Assembly: GCF_027484945.1 (NCBI RefSeq)
Contig: NZ_JAIXRZ010000027.1
Span: 1 to 50,618 of the forward strand
Length of the DNA stretch: 50,618 nucleotides
From: Flavobacterium sp.
GTDB lineage: Bacteria > Bacteroidota > Bacteroidia > Flavobacteriales > Flavobacteriaceae
Reading direction: 5' to 3'
Made by a program: the position numbers and the translations under genes. Positions 26,609 through 35,665 of this stretch are shown in pieces. Position 1 is the first letter of the stretch. Each line of letters opens with the position of its first letter. Below the pieces are notes generated by a model that saw only the letters and a program-made list of their open reading frames with translations, was not told the origin of the DNA and did no database searches.

Positions 26609-28219
26609 ATGAAAAAACTAGTAATAATCACTATGGCACTATCCTTATCGGTGTTCACTTCTTGTGAAAAAGATTTGGATGTTCAGTCTGAGAATGCATT
26701 AGACATTTCTGCAGATCAACAATATTCTACTCCCGCTGGGTACAGACAGGCTCTGGCTGGTGTTTATGGAAATCTTACATTAACGGGTACAAATGGACCT
26801 GCGAGTTCCTATTTGGAAGGAATTGATGCGGGTACAAGTCAATTTGCACGTTGTTTATGGTATTTGCAAAACTTAACTACCGATGAAGCGGTATGGAGTT
26901 ATGAAAATGACGAAGGTGTTCGCGAATTACAACGTAATATCTGGACTTCAAACAACCCTATTTTATTAGGAATGTTTAGTAGAACTATGGCACAAGTAGC
27001 TTTTGCTAATGATTTTCTTCGTCAATCTACACCAGAGAAATTAGCATCTCGCGGAATTACTAATCCTTCAGACGTTGCAAATATTAATGACTATCGTAAT
27101 GAAGTTCGTGTATTACGTGCTTATGCGTATTATGTTATGATGGATTTATTTGGAAAAGCTCCGATGGTTACAGAAAATAATCCGCTTGATTTTGCCGGAC
27201 CGGAGTTTAATAGACAGCAATTGTATACATTTATTGACACGGAGTTAAACGCGATAATGAACAATTTAAAACCTGCACGTACAAATGAATACGGGCGTGT
27301 AGATCGTGCGGTAGCTCAAATGATTTTAGCAAAAATGTATTTAAATTCTGAAGCTTACGGGTTAACTTCAAAATACCAAGAGTGTATGAATTTATGTACT
27401 TCTATAATTGGTGGAGGCTATACATTAAATGTAAATTATTTAGATAATTTCAAAGCAGATAATCACCTTTCAAGTGAGATGATTTTCACGATTCAATCGG
27501 ATGGAATTGTAACTCAAAATTATGGAGCTACCACTGTAATTATCAATGGTCAAGTGGGTTCAATTGAAAACAACGGTTCAGAATTCGGCGTTGGCGGATG
27601 GGGCGGTGCTCTTCGTTTACGTAAGCAATTTGTTCAAAAATTTGATGGTAATGCATTTGAATTTGATGCCCGTAAAACCGTTTTTGGCGGTGGAGATCGT
27701 AGTTTAGAAATTAATAATATAGCACTTCAAAAAGAAGGTTATATTTTAAAGAAATACTCGAATCGTAATTCCTTTGGTGTGCCAGGTCCAAGTAGTACTT
27801 TTGTTGATACTGATTTCCCATTGTTCCGTTTATCAGACGTTTATTTGATGTATGCTGAAGCGCAAATGCGTAAGGATGGAGCAACGAATGGTAGTTCAAC
27901 TACAAGTGCGTCATCACAATCGTTAACGTATTTGAATGCTTTACGCGATCGTGCAAATGGGTATGATTTTCCAGATTTCTCTTCATCTGACGTGACTTTA
28001 GATTTTATCTTAGATGAACGTGCACGTGAATTGCACTGGGAAGGTCACCGTCGTCAAGATTTGATTCGTTTTGGTAAATATACGGGCGGATCTTACAATT
28101 GGGCTTGGAAAGGAAATGGAGTTAATGGCGTTTCTATCCCCGCTCATATGAAAGTATTTCCAATACCTGCAAATAATTTATTGGCAAATCCTAACTTAAC
28201 ACAAAACACAGGCTATTAA
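26609..28219 (+). CDS. susD: SusD/RagB-type glycan-binding lipoprotein
   Basis: A 536-residue outer-membrane lipoprotein with lipobox FTSC (Cys19) followed by EKDLDVQ. The N-terminal SusD-like segment (ALAGVYGNLT) and helical repeats (VRVLRAYAYYVMMDLFG, ~168-184) are typical. The C-terminal SusD block contains ERARELHWEGHRRQDLIRFG (~471-490). It binds alpha-glucan oligosaccharides and caps SusC. The gene begins 3 bp after susC, so the pair is co-translated. The residues that would define starch binding cannot be picked out by eye. Confidence 0.96.
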   Translation: MKKLVIITMALSLSVFTSCEKDLDVQSENALDISADQQYSTPAGYRQALAGVYGNLTLTGTNGPASSYLEGIDAGTSQFARCLWYLQNLTTDEAVWSYENDEGVRELQRNIWTSNNPILLGMFSRTMAQVAFANDFLRQSTPEKLASRGITNPSDVANINDYRNEVRVLRAYAYYVMMDLFGKAPMVTENNPLDFAGPEFNRQQLYTFIDTELNAIMNNLKPARTNEYGRVDRAVAQMILAKMYLNSEAYGLTSKYQECMNLCTSIIGGGYTLNVNYLDNFKADNHLSSEMIFTIQSDGIVTQNYGATTVIINGQVGSIENNGSEFGVGGWGGALRLRKQFVQKFDGNAFEFDARKTVFGGGDRSLEINNIALQKEGYILKKYSNRNSFGVPGPSSTFVDTDFPLFRLSDVYLMYAEAQMRKDGATNGSSTTSASSQSLTYLNALRDRANGYDFPDFSSSDVTLDFILDERARELHWEGHRRQDLIRFGKYTGGSYNWAWKGNGVNGVSIPAHMKVFPIPANNLLANPNLTQNTGY

Positions 28220-28236
28220 TAAAATTTTTAAAAATT

Positions 28237-29376
28237 ATGAAAAATATATCATTAAAGGCATTTGCGCTATCAGCGGTTGCTTTAAGTTTAACTTCTTGTG
28301 AAGACGATAGTAGTTTATTAATTTCAGAAGGACAAGCACAGTTTAGAATCATTGCACCGGTTGATGGTGATGCAATTTTCTTGGATAAGGATTATCCCAA
28401 TAACCCAGCACTAACAGTTAGTTGGGAAGATGCAGTATACAATGGAGCTCCTACACAAGTCAATTACTCAATTGAGGTTGATAAAGACGGCGACAATTTT
28501 GACAGTCCTTACGTTTTGGGTACGAGTACAGGAAATAGTTTAACTTTCAAAGTGAGCGAATTAAATACTGCTGCAGCTACAATTGGTTTAGCTCCTAACG
28601 CTTTAGGTACGATGAATGTACGTATTAAAGCTACTATCGGAACTGTAGGTGCTGAACCGATGTTAAGTAATGTGGTAAACTATTCAGTAACACCATACCT
28701 TTCGTATTTGTTCAAAGATTATTATTTTGTAGGTGCTGCAACTGCGCCAGGATGGAATAACAACAACAACAACACACCATTATGGAGAAATCCAAGTAAT
28801 TCAAGTTTATATGAATTTACAGGTTACTTTGTTGGTGGCGGTGGTGGAACATCAGAATTTAAAATCCTTGAAACCTTAGGATTGTGGCAACCACAATGGG
28901 GAACTAATGATGGTGGTGCACAAAGTGGTGCATTAGCGGGTAATCCTGCTACGCAGTCAGGTGACCCAGGGGTATTCAAAATTACAGGTCCTTCAGGATA
29001 TTATAAATTTTCAATGAATATGGCTACTGGTGTTCGTACCTTTAGTATTACTCCTTATACCGGAAGTACTTCTACAACTTACTCTGTAATTGGTATGATA
29101 GGTTCTGCTGCTGGAGGTTGGGCTGATTCTAATCAAATTAACATGACTCCATTAGCATCAGATCCTCATGTTTGGTATGCTAATAATGTTGCTTTGGCTA
29201 ACGGAGAATTAAAGTTCCGTGCGAATAATGGATGGACAGTAAACTGGGGTAGCAATACGGAGTATTCTGGAACGGGTACTCAAGGAGGTCCTAATATTCC
29301 TGTTACTGGAACTACTTACAATGTTTGGTTCAATGACTTAACAGGACAGTATATGTTAATTCCTGCTTCAAACTAA
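28237..29376 (+). CDS. susE: SusE-type starch-binding outer-membrane lipoprotein
   Basis: A 379-residue lipoprotein with lipobox LTSC (Cys21) and an acidic EDDSS after it, a common surface-export pattern in Bacteroidota. The N-terminal SusE domain is visible (FRIIAPVDGDAIFLD, LTVSWEDAVYNGAPTQVNYS). Two SusE/SusF-like C-terminal binding units follow: ~160-265 (YYFVGAATAPGWNNN) and ~280-379 (YSVIGMIGSAAGGWADSN), both rich in Trp that may stack on glucan. It probably binds starch chains at the cell surface and feeds SusCD. There is no separate susF. It lies 17 bp after susD and ends before a hairpin. Confidence 0.9.
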   Translation: MKNISLKAFALSAVALSLTSCEDDSSLLISEGQAQFRIIAPVDGDAIFLDKDYPNNPALTVSWEDAVYNGAPTQVNYSIEVDKDGDNFDSPYVLGTSTGNSLTFKVSELNTAAATIGLAPNALGTMNVRIKATIGTVGAEPMLSNVVNYSVTPYLSYLFKDYYFVGAATAPGWNNNNNNTPLWRNPSNSSLYEFTGYFVGGGGGTSEFKILETLGLWQPQWGTNDGGAQSGALAGNPATQSGDPGVFKITGPSGYYKFSMNMATGVRTFSITPYTGSTSTTYSVIGMIGSAAGGWADSNQINMTPLASDPHVWYANNVALANGELKFRANNGWTVNWGSNTEYSGTGTQGGPNIPVTGTTYNVWFNDLTGQYMLIPASN

Positions 29377-29388
29377 TTAATCTATAGG

Positions 29389-29423
29389 AATACGGGATTG
29401 GAATTAATTTTCAATCCCGTATT
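29389..29423 (+). terminator. Hairpin between susE and the secreted amylase gene
   Basis: A perfect 12-bp stem AATACGGGATTG / CAATCCCGTATT with an 11-base loop is followed by TAATTTT, a weak T-tract. It ends 16 bp before the amylase ATG and may be a partial terminator or an mRNA-stabilising structure. Confidence 0.65.
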
Positions 29424-29438
29424 TAATTTTAAATCGCT

Positions 29439-32336
29439 ATGAAAAAGATTTTACTTTACTTCGTATTCTTCGCTTCTGTTTTTTCAGTTAAAGCTCAGGT
29501 ACAAACGATTACGCCAACAGTTTCACCAAATCCATTTGAACGTAATCAAAACATTACCATTACTGTTCAAGGTTCTCAAATTAATGAAGCTACTTGGGGA
29601 GTGACAGGAAATGCACTTTATTTATGGGCATGGATGTTGGATGCAAATAATAATCCTATTGGCGATTGTCCAACTAATGGAACCTGGACTAGCTCAAGTG
29701 AAACCAATCGATTGACCTATAATTCAGCTAATGATACCTATACCATTTCGTTTATCCCAGAGGTGTTTTATTCGAATACTACTTTTGGAAAAATGGGATT
29801 TTTGGTTAAAGCTAAAGATGGAAGCGGTAATAAAAAAACAAATGATAATGTCTTTGGTGTAGGGGCTTTTCAATATACTTTAAATGCACCGTTACCCAAT
29901 AGTACTACATTATTAAACAGTGGTTCTAATTTTACTATTACTTCTGTAAATACAAATGGTAATGCTGCCTATGCATTGTTTGTAAATGGAAATGCGACAC
30001 CTATTAATTCGCAAAATGTTTCTTCATACACTTTTACCGATACGAATGTAACTTCGAATAGAAATTATGAGTTACGAATTACCCAAGGAACAACAACTTA
30101 TATTGCTCGGTTTTCAGTAGTAATTGCAATTACACCTGTTTCACAAGCCCTACCTGCCGGTTTAGTGGATGGGATTAATTACAATCCTAATGATCCAACT
30201 AAAGTCACTTTGGTTTTAAATGCTCCTTGGAAAAGTTTTGCATATGTCGCGGGTAATTTTAATGGATGGAATCCCGATTCAAGTTATGCCATGAAGCGTG
30301 ATGCTACCAGTGGTTCAACACGATTTTGGTTAGAAATAACAGGTCTTACACCTGGTCAACCGTATGCCTATCAATATTGGGTTTGCGATAATGTAAATTT
30401 ACCTTTAAACTCACCTAACGTAGTAAAAACTGCTGATCCATTCTCTACTTTGGTGCTTTCGCCATTTGATGATCCAGAAATTATACAAAGAGGCGTTTTT
30501 CCAAATCTTCCAGTGTATGCAACAATAGCAGCTGGACAAACCCGTGAAGTATCTTTATTTCAAACGGGAGCTAATAATTATTTTTCTTATAATTGGAGTA
30601 CTCCAACCAATACATTTGTTAAACCTAACATTAAAGATTTAACGATTTATGAAGCTTTAGTTCGCGATTTTGATTCAGATCGAAGTTTTCAAGACATGAT
30701 TGATCGATTGGATTATTTTAAAAACTTAGGAGTCAATGCAATCCAATTAATGCCTGTAATGGAATTCGAAGGTAATGAGAGCTGGGGCTATAATACAGCT
30801 TTCCATCTTGCATTAGACAAACGCTATGGTCCACCAGCCAAATTGAAAGAATTTGTTGATGTCTGTCATCAAAATGGTATTGCTGTAATTTTAGATTTGG
30901 CCTTAAATCATGTCTTTGGTCGTTCACCACTTGTGCGAATGTGGATGTTGGATGCCGATGGTGATGGTTGGGGAGATGCTACTTCGACTACTACGGAAAA
31001 TCCGTATATCAATCAGAATGCACGTCATGCCTACAGTGTTGGAAGTGATTTGAACCATTTTCGTGAGACAGGTCCAGGTGGAAATCTTACAAATACCTAT
31101 TCAATCCGTACGATTCAACATTGGATTAATGAGTACCGAATTGATGGATACCGTTGGGACTTAACCAAAGGTTTTACAAACAATTGTACTAGTGGAGATG
31201 AAACGTGTACGAATGCTTATCAAACCGACCGTGTTGGGAAATTAAAATGGTATGCCGATAAGCAATGGGAAGCCGATGCTACTTCGTATGTTATTTTTGA
31301 ACATTTAGGTGTGGGTGGCTCTGCTACTGAAGAAAATGAATGGGCAAACTATCGTTTGGGTGAAGGAAAAGGGATTATGCAATGGCGTAAAATGACAGAT
31401 GATTATGCTAACATCGTTAAAGGTAATTTTGCAAATCTATCTAATGTTGCTAATGGTACCAATCGTTTTATTGGTTATGCAGAAAGTCATGATGAAGAGC
31501 GAGTTGGGTATAAAGCGCTTACCGAAGCCGGTCAAACTCAAGGAAATTTAAATAAGATGCATCAACGTCTACAAGGTATGGGTGCCCTTTTGTTTTTAGT
31601 TCCAGGACCAAAAATGATGTGGCATTTTGGTGAATTAGGATGGGAAAGTTCCTTATGGCAATGTACAAACGGATCTGTTTCTTTTTCAAATCCCGATTGT
31701 AAATTGGACACCAAACCACAACCGCAATGGGTAAATAACTGGACGGGAGATCTAAATAGAAATGCAATCTACAACGCATGGTCTCGAATGATTACCCTTA
31801 AGAAAAACGAAAATGTTTTTGAAAATGGTACTTATGCATGGAATTTTAACGAGACAGGTCGTCCACGATTGGATGTTTGGACCTCTACATCTCCACAAGC
31901 TGCATTAAGTTATGTTTTTGTTTTAACAAATTTCACAGATGCTACGTTTAATGGTGCAGCAGGTTTTCCCTATACTGGAGCTTGGTATAATTTAATGGAT
32001 AATTCGCCATTAACAGTTAATAATACAAATCAATCCATTACTATAGAGCCCGGAGGATTCAGAGTTTTTGGTAACCAAGCAGTTTTAAATAATGCGGGTA
32101 TTACTAAACTCGATTTCGTGAATGTTGTGCCAAATCCGACAACTGGATCGGTATTTGTTAATGTCAATTTGCGTCAACTACAAATATTTTCATTAACAGG
32201 CCAATTGGTTAAATCTTTCGAAAATGTTACTATGGATCGGGAATATTCAATTGATGAATTGAACGATGGACTTTACATTGTTCGTTTGGTTGATGAAACC
32301 GGACTATCGAAAACTGTAAAATTGATCAAAGAGTAA
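29439..32336 (+). CDS. Secreted GH13 alpha-amylase with T9SS type A sorting domain (SusG role)
   Basis: A 965-residue extracellular enzyme with signal peptide MKKILLYFVFFASVFSVKAQ. Two beta-rich N-terminal domains (~25-150 and ~155-230) precede an isoamylase/CBM48-like early-set domain (~238-340, with AYVAGNFNGWNPD). The GH13 barrel starts near 400: DLALNH (486-491), GYRWDLTKG with nucleophile Asp574, VIFEHLG with Glu621 and AESHDEER with Asp685. The last ~75 residues form a type A sorting domain (VVPNPTTGSVFVNV ... DGLYIVRLVDE ... VKLIKE). It should begin starch breakdown outside the cell, taking the place of the lipoprotein SusG of Bacteroides. It is the last gene of the sus operon and is followed by a strong terminator. 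Confidence 0.94.
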   Translation: MKKILLYFVFFASVFSVKAQVQTITPTVSPNPFERNQNITITVQGSQINEATWGVTGNALYLWAWMLDANNNPIGDCPTNGTWTSSSETNRLTYNSANDTYTISFIPEVFYSNTTFGKMGFLVKAKDGSGNKKTNDNVFGVGAFQYTLNAPLPNSTTLLNSGSNFTITSVNTNGNAAYALFVNGNATPINSQNVSSYTFTDTNVTSNRNYELRITQGTTTYIARFSVVIAITPVSQALPAGLVDGINYNPNDPTKVTLVLNAPWKSFAYVAGNFNGWNPDSSYAMKRDATSGSTRFWLEITGLTPGQPYAYQYWVCDNVNLPLNSPNVVKTADPFSTLVLSPFDDPEIIQRGVFPNLPVYATIAAGQTREVSLFQTGANNYFSYNWSTPTNTFVKPNIKDLTIYEALVRDFDSDRSFQDMIDRLDYFKNLGVNAIQLMPVMEFEGNESWGYNTAFHLALDKRYGPPAKLKEFVDVCHQNGIAVILDLALNHVFGRSPLVRMWMLDADGDGWGDATSTTTENPYINQNARHAYSVGSDLNHFRETGPGGNLTNTYSIRTIQHWINEYRIDGYRWDLTKGFTNNCTSGDETCTNAYQTDRVGKLKWYADKQWEADATSYVIFEHLGVGGSATEENEWANYRLGEGKGIMQWRKMTDDYANIVKGNFANLSNVANGTNRFIGYAESHDEERVGYKALTEAGQTQGNLNKMHQRLQGMGALLFLVPGPKMMWHFGELGWESSLWQCTNGSVSFSNPDCKLDTKPQPQWVNNWTGDLNRNAIYNAWSRMITLKKNENVFENGTYAWNFNETGRPRLDVWTSTSPQAALSYVFVLTNFTDATFNGAAGFPYTGAWYNLMDNSPLTVNNTNQSITIEPGGFRVFGNQAVLNNAGITKLDFVNVVPNPTTGSVFVNVNLRQLQIFSLTGQLVKSFENVTMDREYSIDELNDGLYIVRLVDETGLSKTVKLIKE

Positions 32337-32364
32337 GTTTATTTAGTTAAGTTATTTTTTAGAG

Positions 32365-32387
32365 AGGCTCCAATAGGAGCCTTTTTT
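32365..32387 (+). terminator. Intrinsic terminator closing the sus operon
   Basis: Stem AGGCTCC / GGAGCCT with AATA loop, then six T. It ends directly at an ATG (32389) that is therefore not used as a start. Confidence 0.92.
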
Positions 32388-32490
32388 AATGTCTAAACTT
32401 TTACTAATCGACTTAAGTAACCCAGGCAAAATAAGTAAGCTATTAAACCAATTACTCAAAATTCAGTCTAATCAAAATAATAACTTTTTT

Positions 32491-33330
32491 ATGCGGCTAT
32501 TTCTTTTCGTATCATTAGTTCTATTTTCATGTCAAAAGGATGACAATAACAATCAATTGGCAGCCTCTCGAATAACGAAATCGATCACGTACAACAATGT
32601 AAAAGTTAATGTTGTTATTGATAAGCCTGCTGTTAACAATCCGGATGTACTTATTGTATTTCATGGAACTATTCAAAGTGATGCTCAATTAATGGTTGCA
32701 ACGAATAAAGCACTTGATGAGTTTAAAAAGATCCTTAATAGGGATGACATGATGATTGTAAGTGTTGCCCATCCGCAAGAATTTATTTTATTCGGAGATA
32801 ATATTGTTCAAGCAGAAGCTGCTTTGCTATGGGTAAAAAATAAAGCAAATGAAGAATTAGGGGTAACTATTGGAAAAATATTTTTAGCAGGACATTCTCA
32901 AGGTGGATATTTGGTTACGCGATTAAATACAATGCATCAAACGAATGGTGTAATTGCGAGTGCTCCAGGTCCATTAAATCTTGTTTATCGATGTGAACTT
33001 GAAGAAAATGGTCAGGTTGAAACAAGTGCAACCTGTACCAAGTTAAAAAATGTATATGGATTAACCTCTGAAAATTCTGCTGCGTATTACGAAAGGTCAT
33101 TATTGAATTTTACCAATGGTTTTAAATCCGATATTATATTTGTCCAAGGATTAAATGATTCCCCAATTCAAATGCATTCGTGGCCTATTTTCAAACAAGA
33201 AATACAGAATTGCACTAATTGTCAAAACAGTCAATTTGTTGAAATTGCAGGGGGTCATAATGCACTTTTTATAAGTTCATTAAACACTATGGCCAAGCAA
33301 GAAGTTAATAATTTCATTAATTCACACTAA
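32491..33330 (+). CDS. Alpha/beta-hydrolase lipoprotein
   Basis: A 279-residue serine hydrolase with a short lipoprotein signal (MRLFLFVSLVLFSC, Cys14, then QKDDNNN). The nucleophile elbow AGHSQGGY holds Ser136. The oxyanion strand is DVLIVFHGT (~52-60), and the likely Asp223 (QGLNDSP) and His256 (GGHNALF) complete the triad. The fold resembles prolyl-oligopeptidase or polyester/feruloyl-esterase relatives, but the substrate is not identifiable. The start at 32491 is preferred over an ATG at 32389: it opens on the lipoprotein signal, and the longer form would begin inside the preceding terminator. It follows the alpha-glucan locus yet is separated from it by that terminator, so a role in glucan use is only possible, not shown. 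Confidence 0.85.
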   Translation: MRLFLFVSLVLFSCQKDDNNNQLAASRITKSITYNNVKVNVVIDKPAVNNPDVLIVFHGTIQSDAQLMVATNKALDEFKKILNRDDMMIVSVAHPQEFILFGDNIVQAEAALLWVKNKANEELGVTIGKIFLAGHSQGGYLVTRLNTMHQTNGVIASAPGPLNLVYRCELEENGQVETSATCTKLKNVYGLTSENSAAYYERSLLNFTNGFKSDIIFVQGLNDSPIQMHSWPIFKQEIQNCTNCQNSQFVEIAGGHNALFISSLNTMAKQEVNNFINSH

Positions 33331-33402
33331 AGTAATGCTTACGCCTGAAAAAGGATACGTTTTAACAACACATCCAGCATTGAATCAAGAATAATGATAC
33401 AT

Positions 33403-33427
33403 AGGGGCTATTGGTCCCTTTTCTTTT
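33403..33427 (+). terminator. Terminator of the alpha/beta-hydrolase gene
   Basis: Stem AGGGGC / GTCCCT (one G-T pair) with TATTG loop, then TTTTCTTTT. It lies 72 bp after the stop codon. The rest of 33331-33463 shows nothing else recognisable. Confidence 0.6.
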
Positions 33428-33463
33428 GGATAAAAATTATGCCGTAAATTGTATAACGAAAAG

Positions 33464-33500
33464 AAAAAACCCTTGAAAATCAAAGGATTATCAAGGGTTT
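33464..33500 (-). terminator. Terminator downstream of tRNA-Phe
   Basis: On the minus strand AAACCCTTGA pairs with TCAAGGGTTT across a 14-base loop and is followed by a T-run. It begins 3 bp after the tRNA 3' end. Confidence 0.85.
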
Positions 33501-33503
33501 AAG

Positions 33504-33576
<73 letters not shown>

Positions 33577-33592
33577 AGTGCTAATGCGGGTG

Positions 33593-33622
33593 CAAATATA
33601 GAATCATTTTTAATTTATCCAA
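33593..33622 (-). promoter_or_regulatory. Promoter of tRNA-Phe
   Basis: On the minus strand TTG (33622-33620), exactly 19 bp of spacer and TATATTTG (33600-33593): a full match to the Bacteroidota TTG / TAnnTTTG promoter. It lies 17 bp before the tRNA 5' end. Confidence 0.85.
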
Positions 33623-33648
33623 AAGAAAAAACAAAAAAAATCTATTCG

Positions 33649-33656
33649 TACTTTTG
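33649..33656 (+). promoter_or_regulatory. -7 element for coaX
   Basis: TACTTTTG is a full match to TAnnTTTG and lies 18 bp before the coaX ATG. No TTG element is found at the right distance. Confidence 0.5.
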
Positions 33657-33674
33657 TAGTCTAACCCAGTTGCC

Positions 33675-34406
33675 ATGATTCTTGCACTCGATTTAGGAAA
33701 TACCCAAATTAAAGCCGCTGTATTTGAGCATAATACGCTCATTGAAAAGTACTGGATTGCTTATGAAAATGCCATTGCAGCGTTGGAATCGATACTGACC
33801 AATTACCCCCAAATCGATACCCTCTGTCATAGTGCGGTGGTACACAACGAGAAATTTAATTTTTCAACCTTTAAAGATAGGTTTACTATTTACCAAATTT
33901 CTCGCGAATCTCGGTTTCCTTTTATCAATGCTTATACAACTCCAGAAACGTTGGGAATTGACCGAATGGTGCTTGCTGCTGGAGCCGTTTTGCATTACCC
34001 CAATTGCAATCGTCTGGTTATTGATGCGGGGACTTGTATAACGTATGATTTTATTAGTAATGATGATGTCTATTTGGGTGGCGCTATAAGCCCTGGACTG
34101 CAAATGCGCTACCAAGCCCTTCATCATTTTACCGACCAACTGCCCGAACTGCAACCGCAATCAATTAGTGAAATTATTGGAAATTCAACTTCAACGGCTA
34201 TCCACTCTGGGGTCATCCATGGCGTATTATTTGAATTAGAAGGTTGTATTGAGCGTTACAGTGAAAAAAAAGACAACATTATCATAATTTTAACGGGTGG
34301 AGATGCCAATTTTTTGGCAGGTCATTTAAAAAACACCATATTTGCCAATCCAAATTTTCTTTTGGAAAGTAGTATTCGACTCTATGAATTTCAAAATAAT
34401 GATTAA
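33675..34406 (+). CDS. coaX: Type III pantothenate kinase
   Basis: A 243-residue cytoplasmic CoaX enzyme, first step of coenzyme A synthesis (pantothenate to 4'-phosphopantothenate). The ASKHA-fold ATP motif is LDLGNTQIKAAVFE (~4-17). Then GIDRMVLAAGA holds the catalytic Asp, VIDAGTCITYDFI is the second phosphate motif and GGAISPGLQMRYQALHH is the pantothenate-side block. GGDANFL lies near the end. It is full length for the family. Its end overlaps the next gene by 8 bp, so it leads an operon of envelope genes. Confidence 0.95.
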   Translation: MILALDLGNTQIKAAVFEHNTLIEKYWIAYENAIAALESILTNYPQIDTLCHSAVVHNEKFNFSTFKDRFTIYQISRESRFPFINAYTTPETLGIDRMVLAAGAVLHYPNCNRLVIDAGTCITYDFISNDDVYLGGAISPGLQMRYQALHHFTDQLPELQPQSISEIIGNSTSTAIHSGVIHGVLFELEGCIERYSEKKDNIIIILTGGDANFLAGHLKNTIFANPNFLLESSIRLYEFQNND

Positions 34407-35649
34407 ACGATTTTATATCCTAACCTGGCTGTTATTTGGTCTGGAAGTTTTTGCGCAACAAGGTACCAGTTCACCGTATTCGTTTTATGGTATCGGTGAT
34501 GTTCGTTTTAAAGGGACACTAGAAAATCGTGCTATGGGTGGAATCACCTCACATGGCGATAGTATTCATGTGAATTTGCAAAACCCTGCGTATTATTCAG
34601 CTTTGCGTCTTACCTCATTTTCTGTTGGTGCAACATTCAATGCAGGACGAATTGAATCCAATACGGAATCAAGCAAAGCCCAACGAACGGCTTTGGATTA
34701 TCTAGCTTTAGTGATTCCTACGAAGAAAATAGGTTTTTCGTTTGGATTAATTCCGTTTTCATCAGTAGGGTACAATGTGTATAATGTTTCATCCGATGCA
34801 ATTTTAAGGCAATACTCCGGTTCTGGAGGTATAAACAAAGTTTATTTTGGGTCATCCTATGCAATCACACCCAATTTTTCTATTGGTGCCGATGTACAAT
34901 ATAATTTTGGGAAAATTGAAACCAAAGCAATTAATTCATTTAGTGATGTCGAATATGCTACGCGTGAAATAAACGTATCCATTGCATCTGGGGTTAATTT
35001 TAATATCGGTGCGCGTTATCAGAAGCTTATTGATAAAAAATATTTATTTTACACGAGTGCAGTCTATCGTCCAGGAGGTCAATTAACCTTGAGTAACGAT
35101 CGGACCTTGACCTTGATTAATTGGGCCGGATTGGGAACTGTAGAAACCCCTATTGGAGATCCCGTAAATTATTCAGTTCCCGATGATAAAATGAAGTTAC
35201 CAACCCAATTTGATTTGGGGATAGGATATGGAAAAAATAGTGTTTGGTCAATTGGAGCTAATATTTTGTATCAAAGCACAAGTGATTTTGGTGCGCGCTA
35301 CAATACAATTGATAATGTCCAATTTGAACAATCCGTTCGGTTTAGTTTGGGCGGATATTTTATTCCAAATTATAAATCGTTTTCAAATTATTTAGCCCGT
35401 ATTGTTTACCGTGCAGGTGTTCGCCATGAAAATACTGGTTTGGTGATCAATAACAAGTCCATAACAGACACGGCCTTTACAACAGGTTTTGGTTTCCCGA
35501 TACGAGGAACATTTTCCAATTTAAATGTTTTGTTTGAAATGGGATCTCGGGGTACACAAAGCAATAATTTGGTACGCGAACGGTATTTAAATGTAGGCTT
35601 CAGTTTGTCGTTTAACGATCAATGGTTCCAAAAAAGAAAATACGATTAA
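34399..35649 (+). CDS. Outer-membrane beta-barrel protein
   Basis: A 416-residue protein with signal peptide MIKRFYILTWLLFGLEVFAQ, then GTSSPYSFYGIGDVRFKGT, a typical opening of a flavobacterial outer-membrane barrel. Many alternating hydrophobic segments follow, with the far C-terminal region (YLNVGFSLSFNDQWF) looking like a last barrel strand. The overall look is distantly like FadL/OmpP1 proteins, but I cannot name the ligand. The start is set at 34399, overlapping coaX by 8 bp; an in-frame ATG at 34384 (MNFKIM) is the alternative. The gene lies in a run leading to lptC, which fits a structural or transport role in the outer membrane. Confidence 0.82.
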   Translation: MIKRFYILTWLLFGLEVFAQQGTSSPYSFYGIGDVRFKGTLENRAMGGITSHGDSIHVNLQNPAYYSALRLTSFSVGATFNAGRIESNTESSKAQRTALDYLALVIPTKKIGFSFGLIPFSSVGYNVYNVSSDAILRQYSGSGGINKVYFGSSYAITPNFSIGADVQYNFGKIETKAINSFSDVEYATREINVSIASGVNFNIGARYQKLIDKKYLFYTSAVYRPGGQLTLSNDRTLTLINWAGLGTVETPIGDPVNYSVPDDKMKLPTQFDLGIGYGKNSVWSIGANILYQSTSDFGARYNTIDNVQFEQSVRFSLGGYFIPNYKSFSNYLARIVYRAGVRHENTGLVINNKSITDTAFTTGFGFPIRGTFSNLNVLFEMGSRGTQSNNLVRERYLNVGFSLSFNDQWFQKRKYD

Positions 35650-35665
35650 TTGTAAAATCACAACA

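Noticed and set aside
32389..32490. Longer start for the alpha/beta hydrolase
   Set aside because: That ATG touches the T-run of the preceding terminator and would hide the lipoprotein signal starting at 32491.
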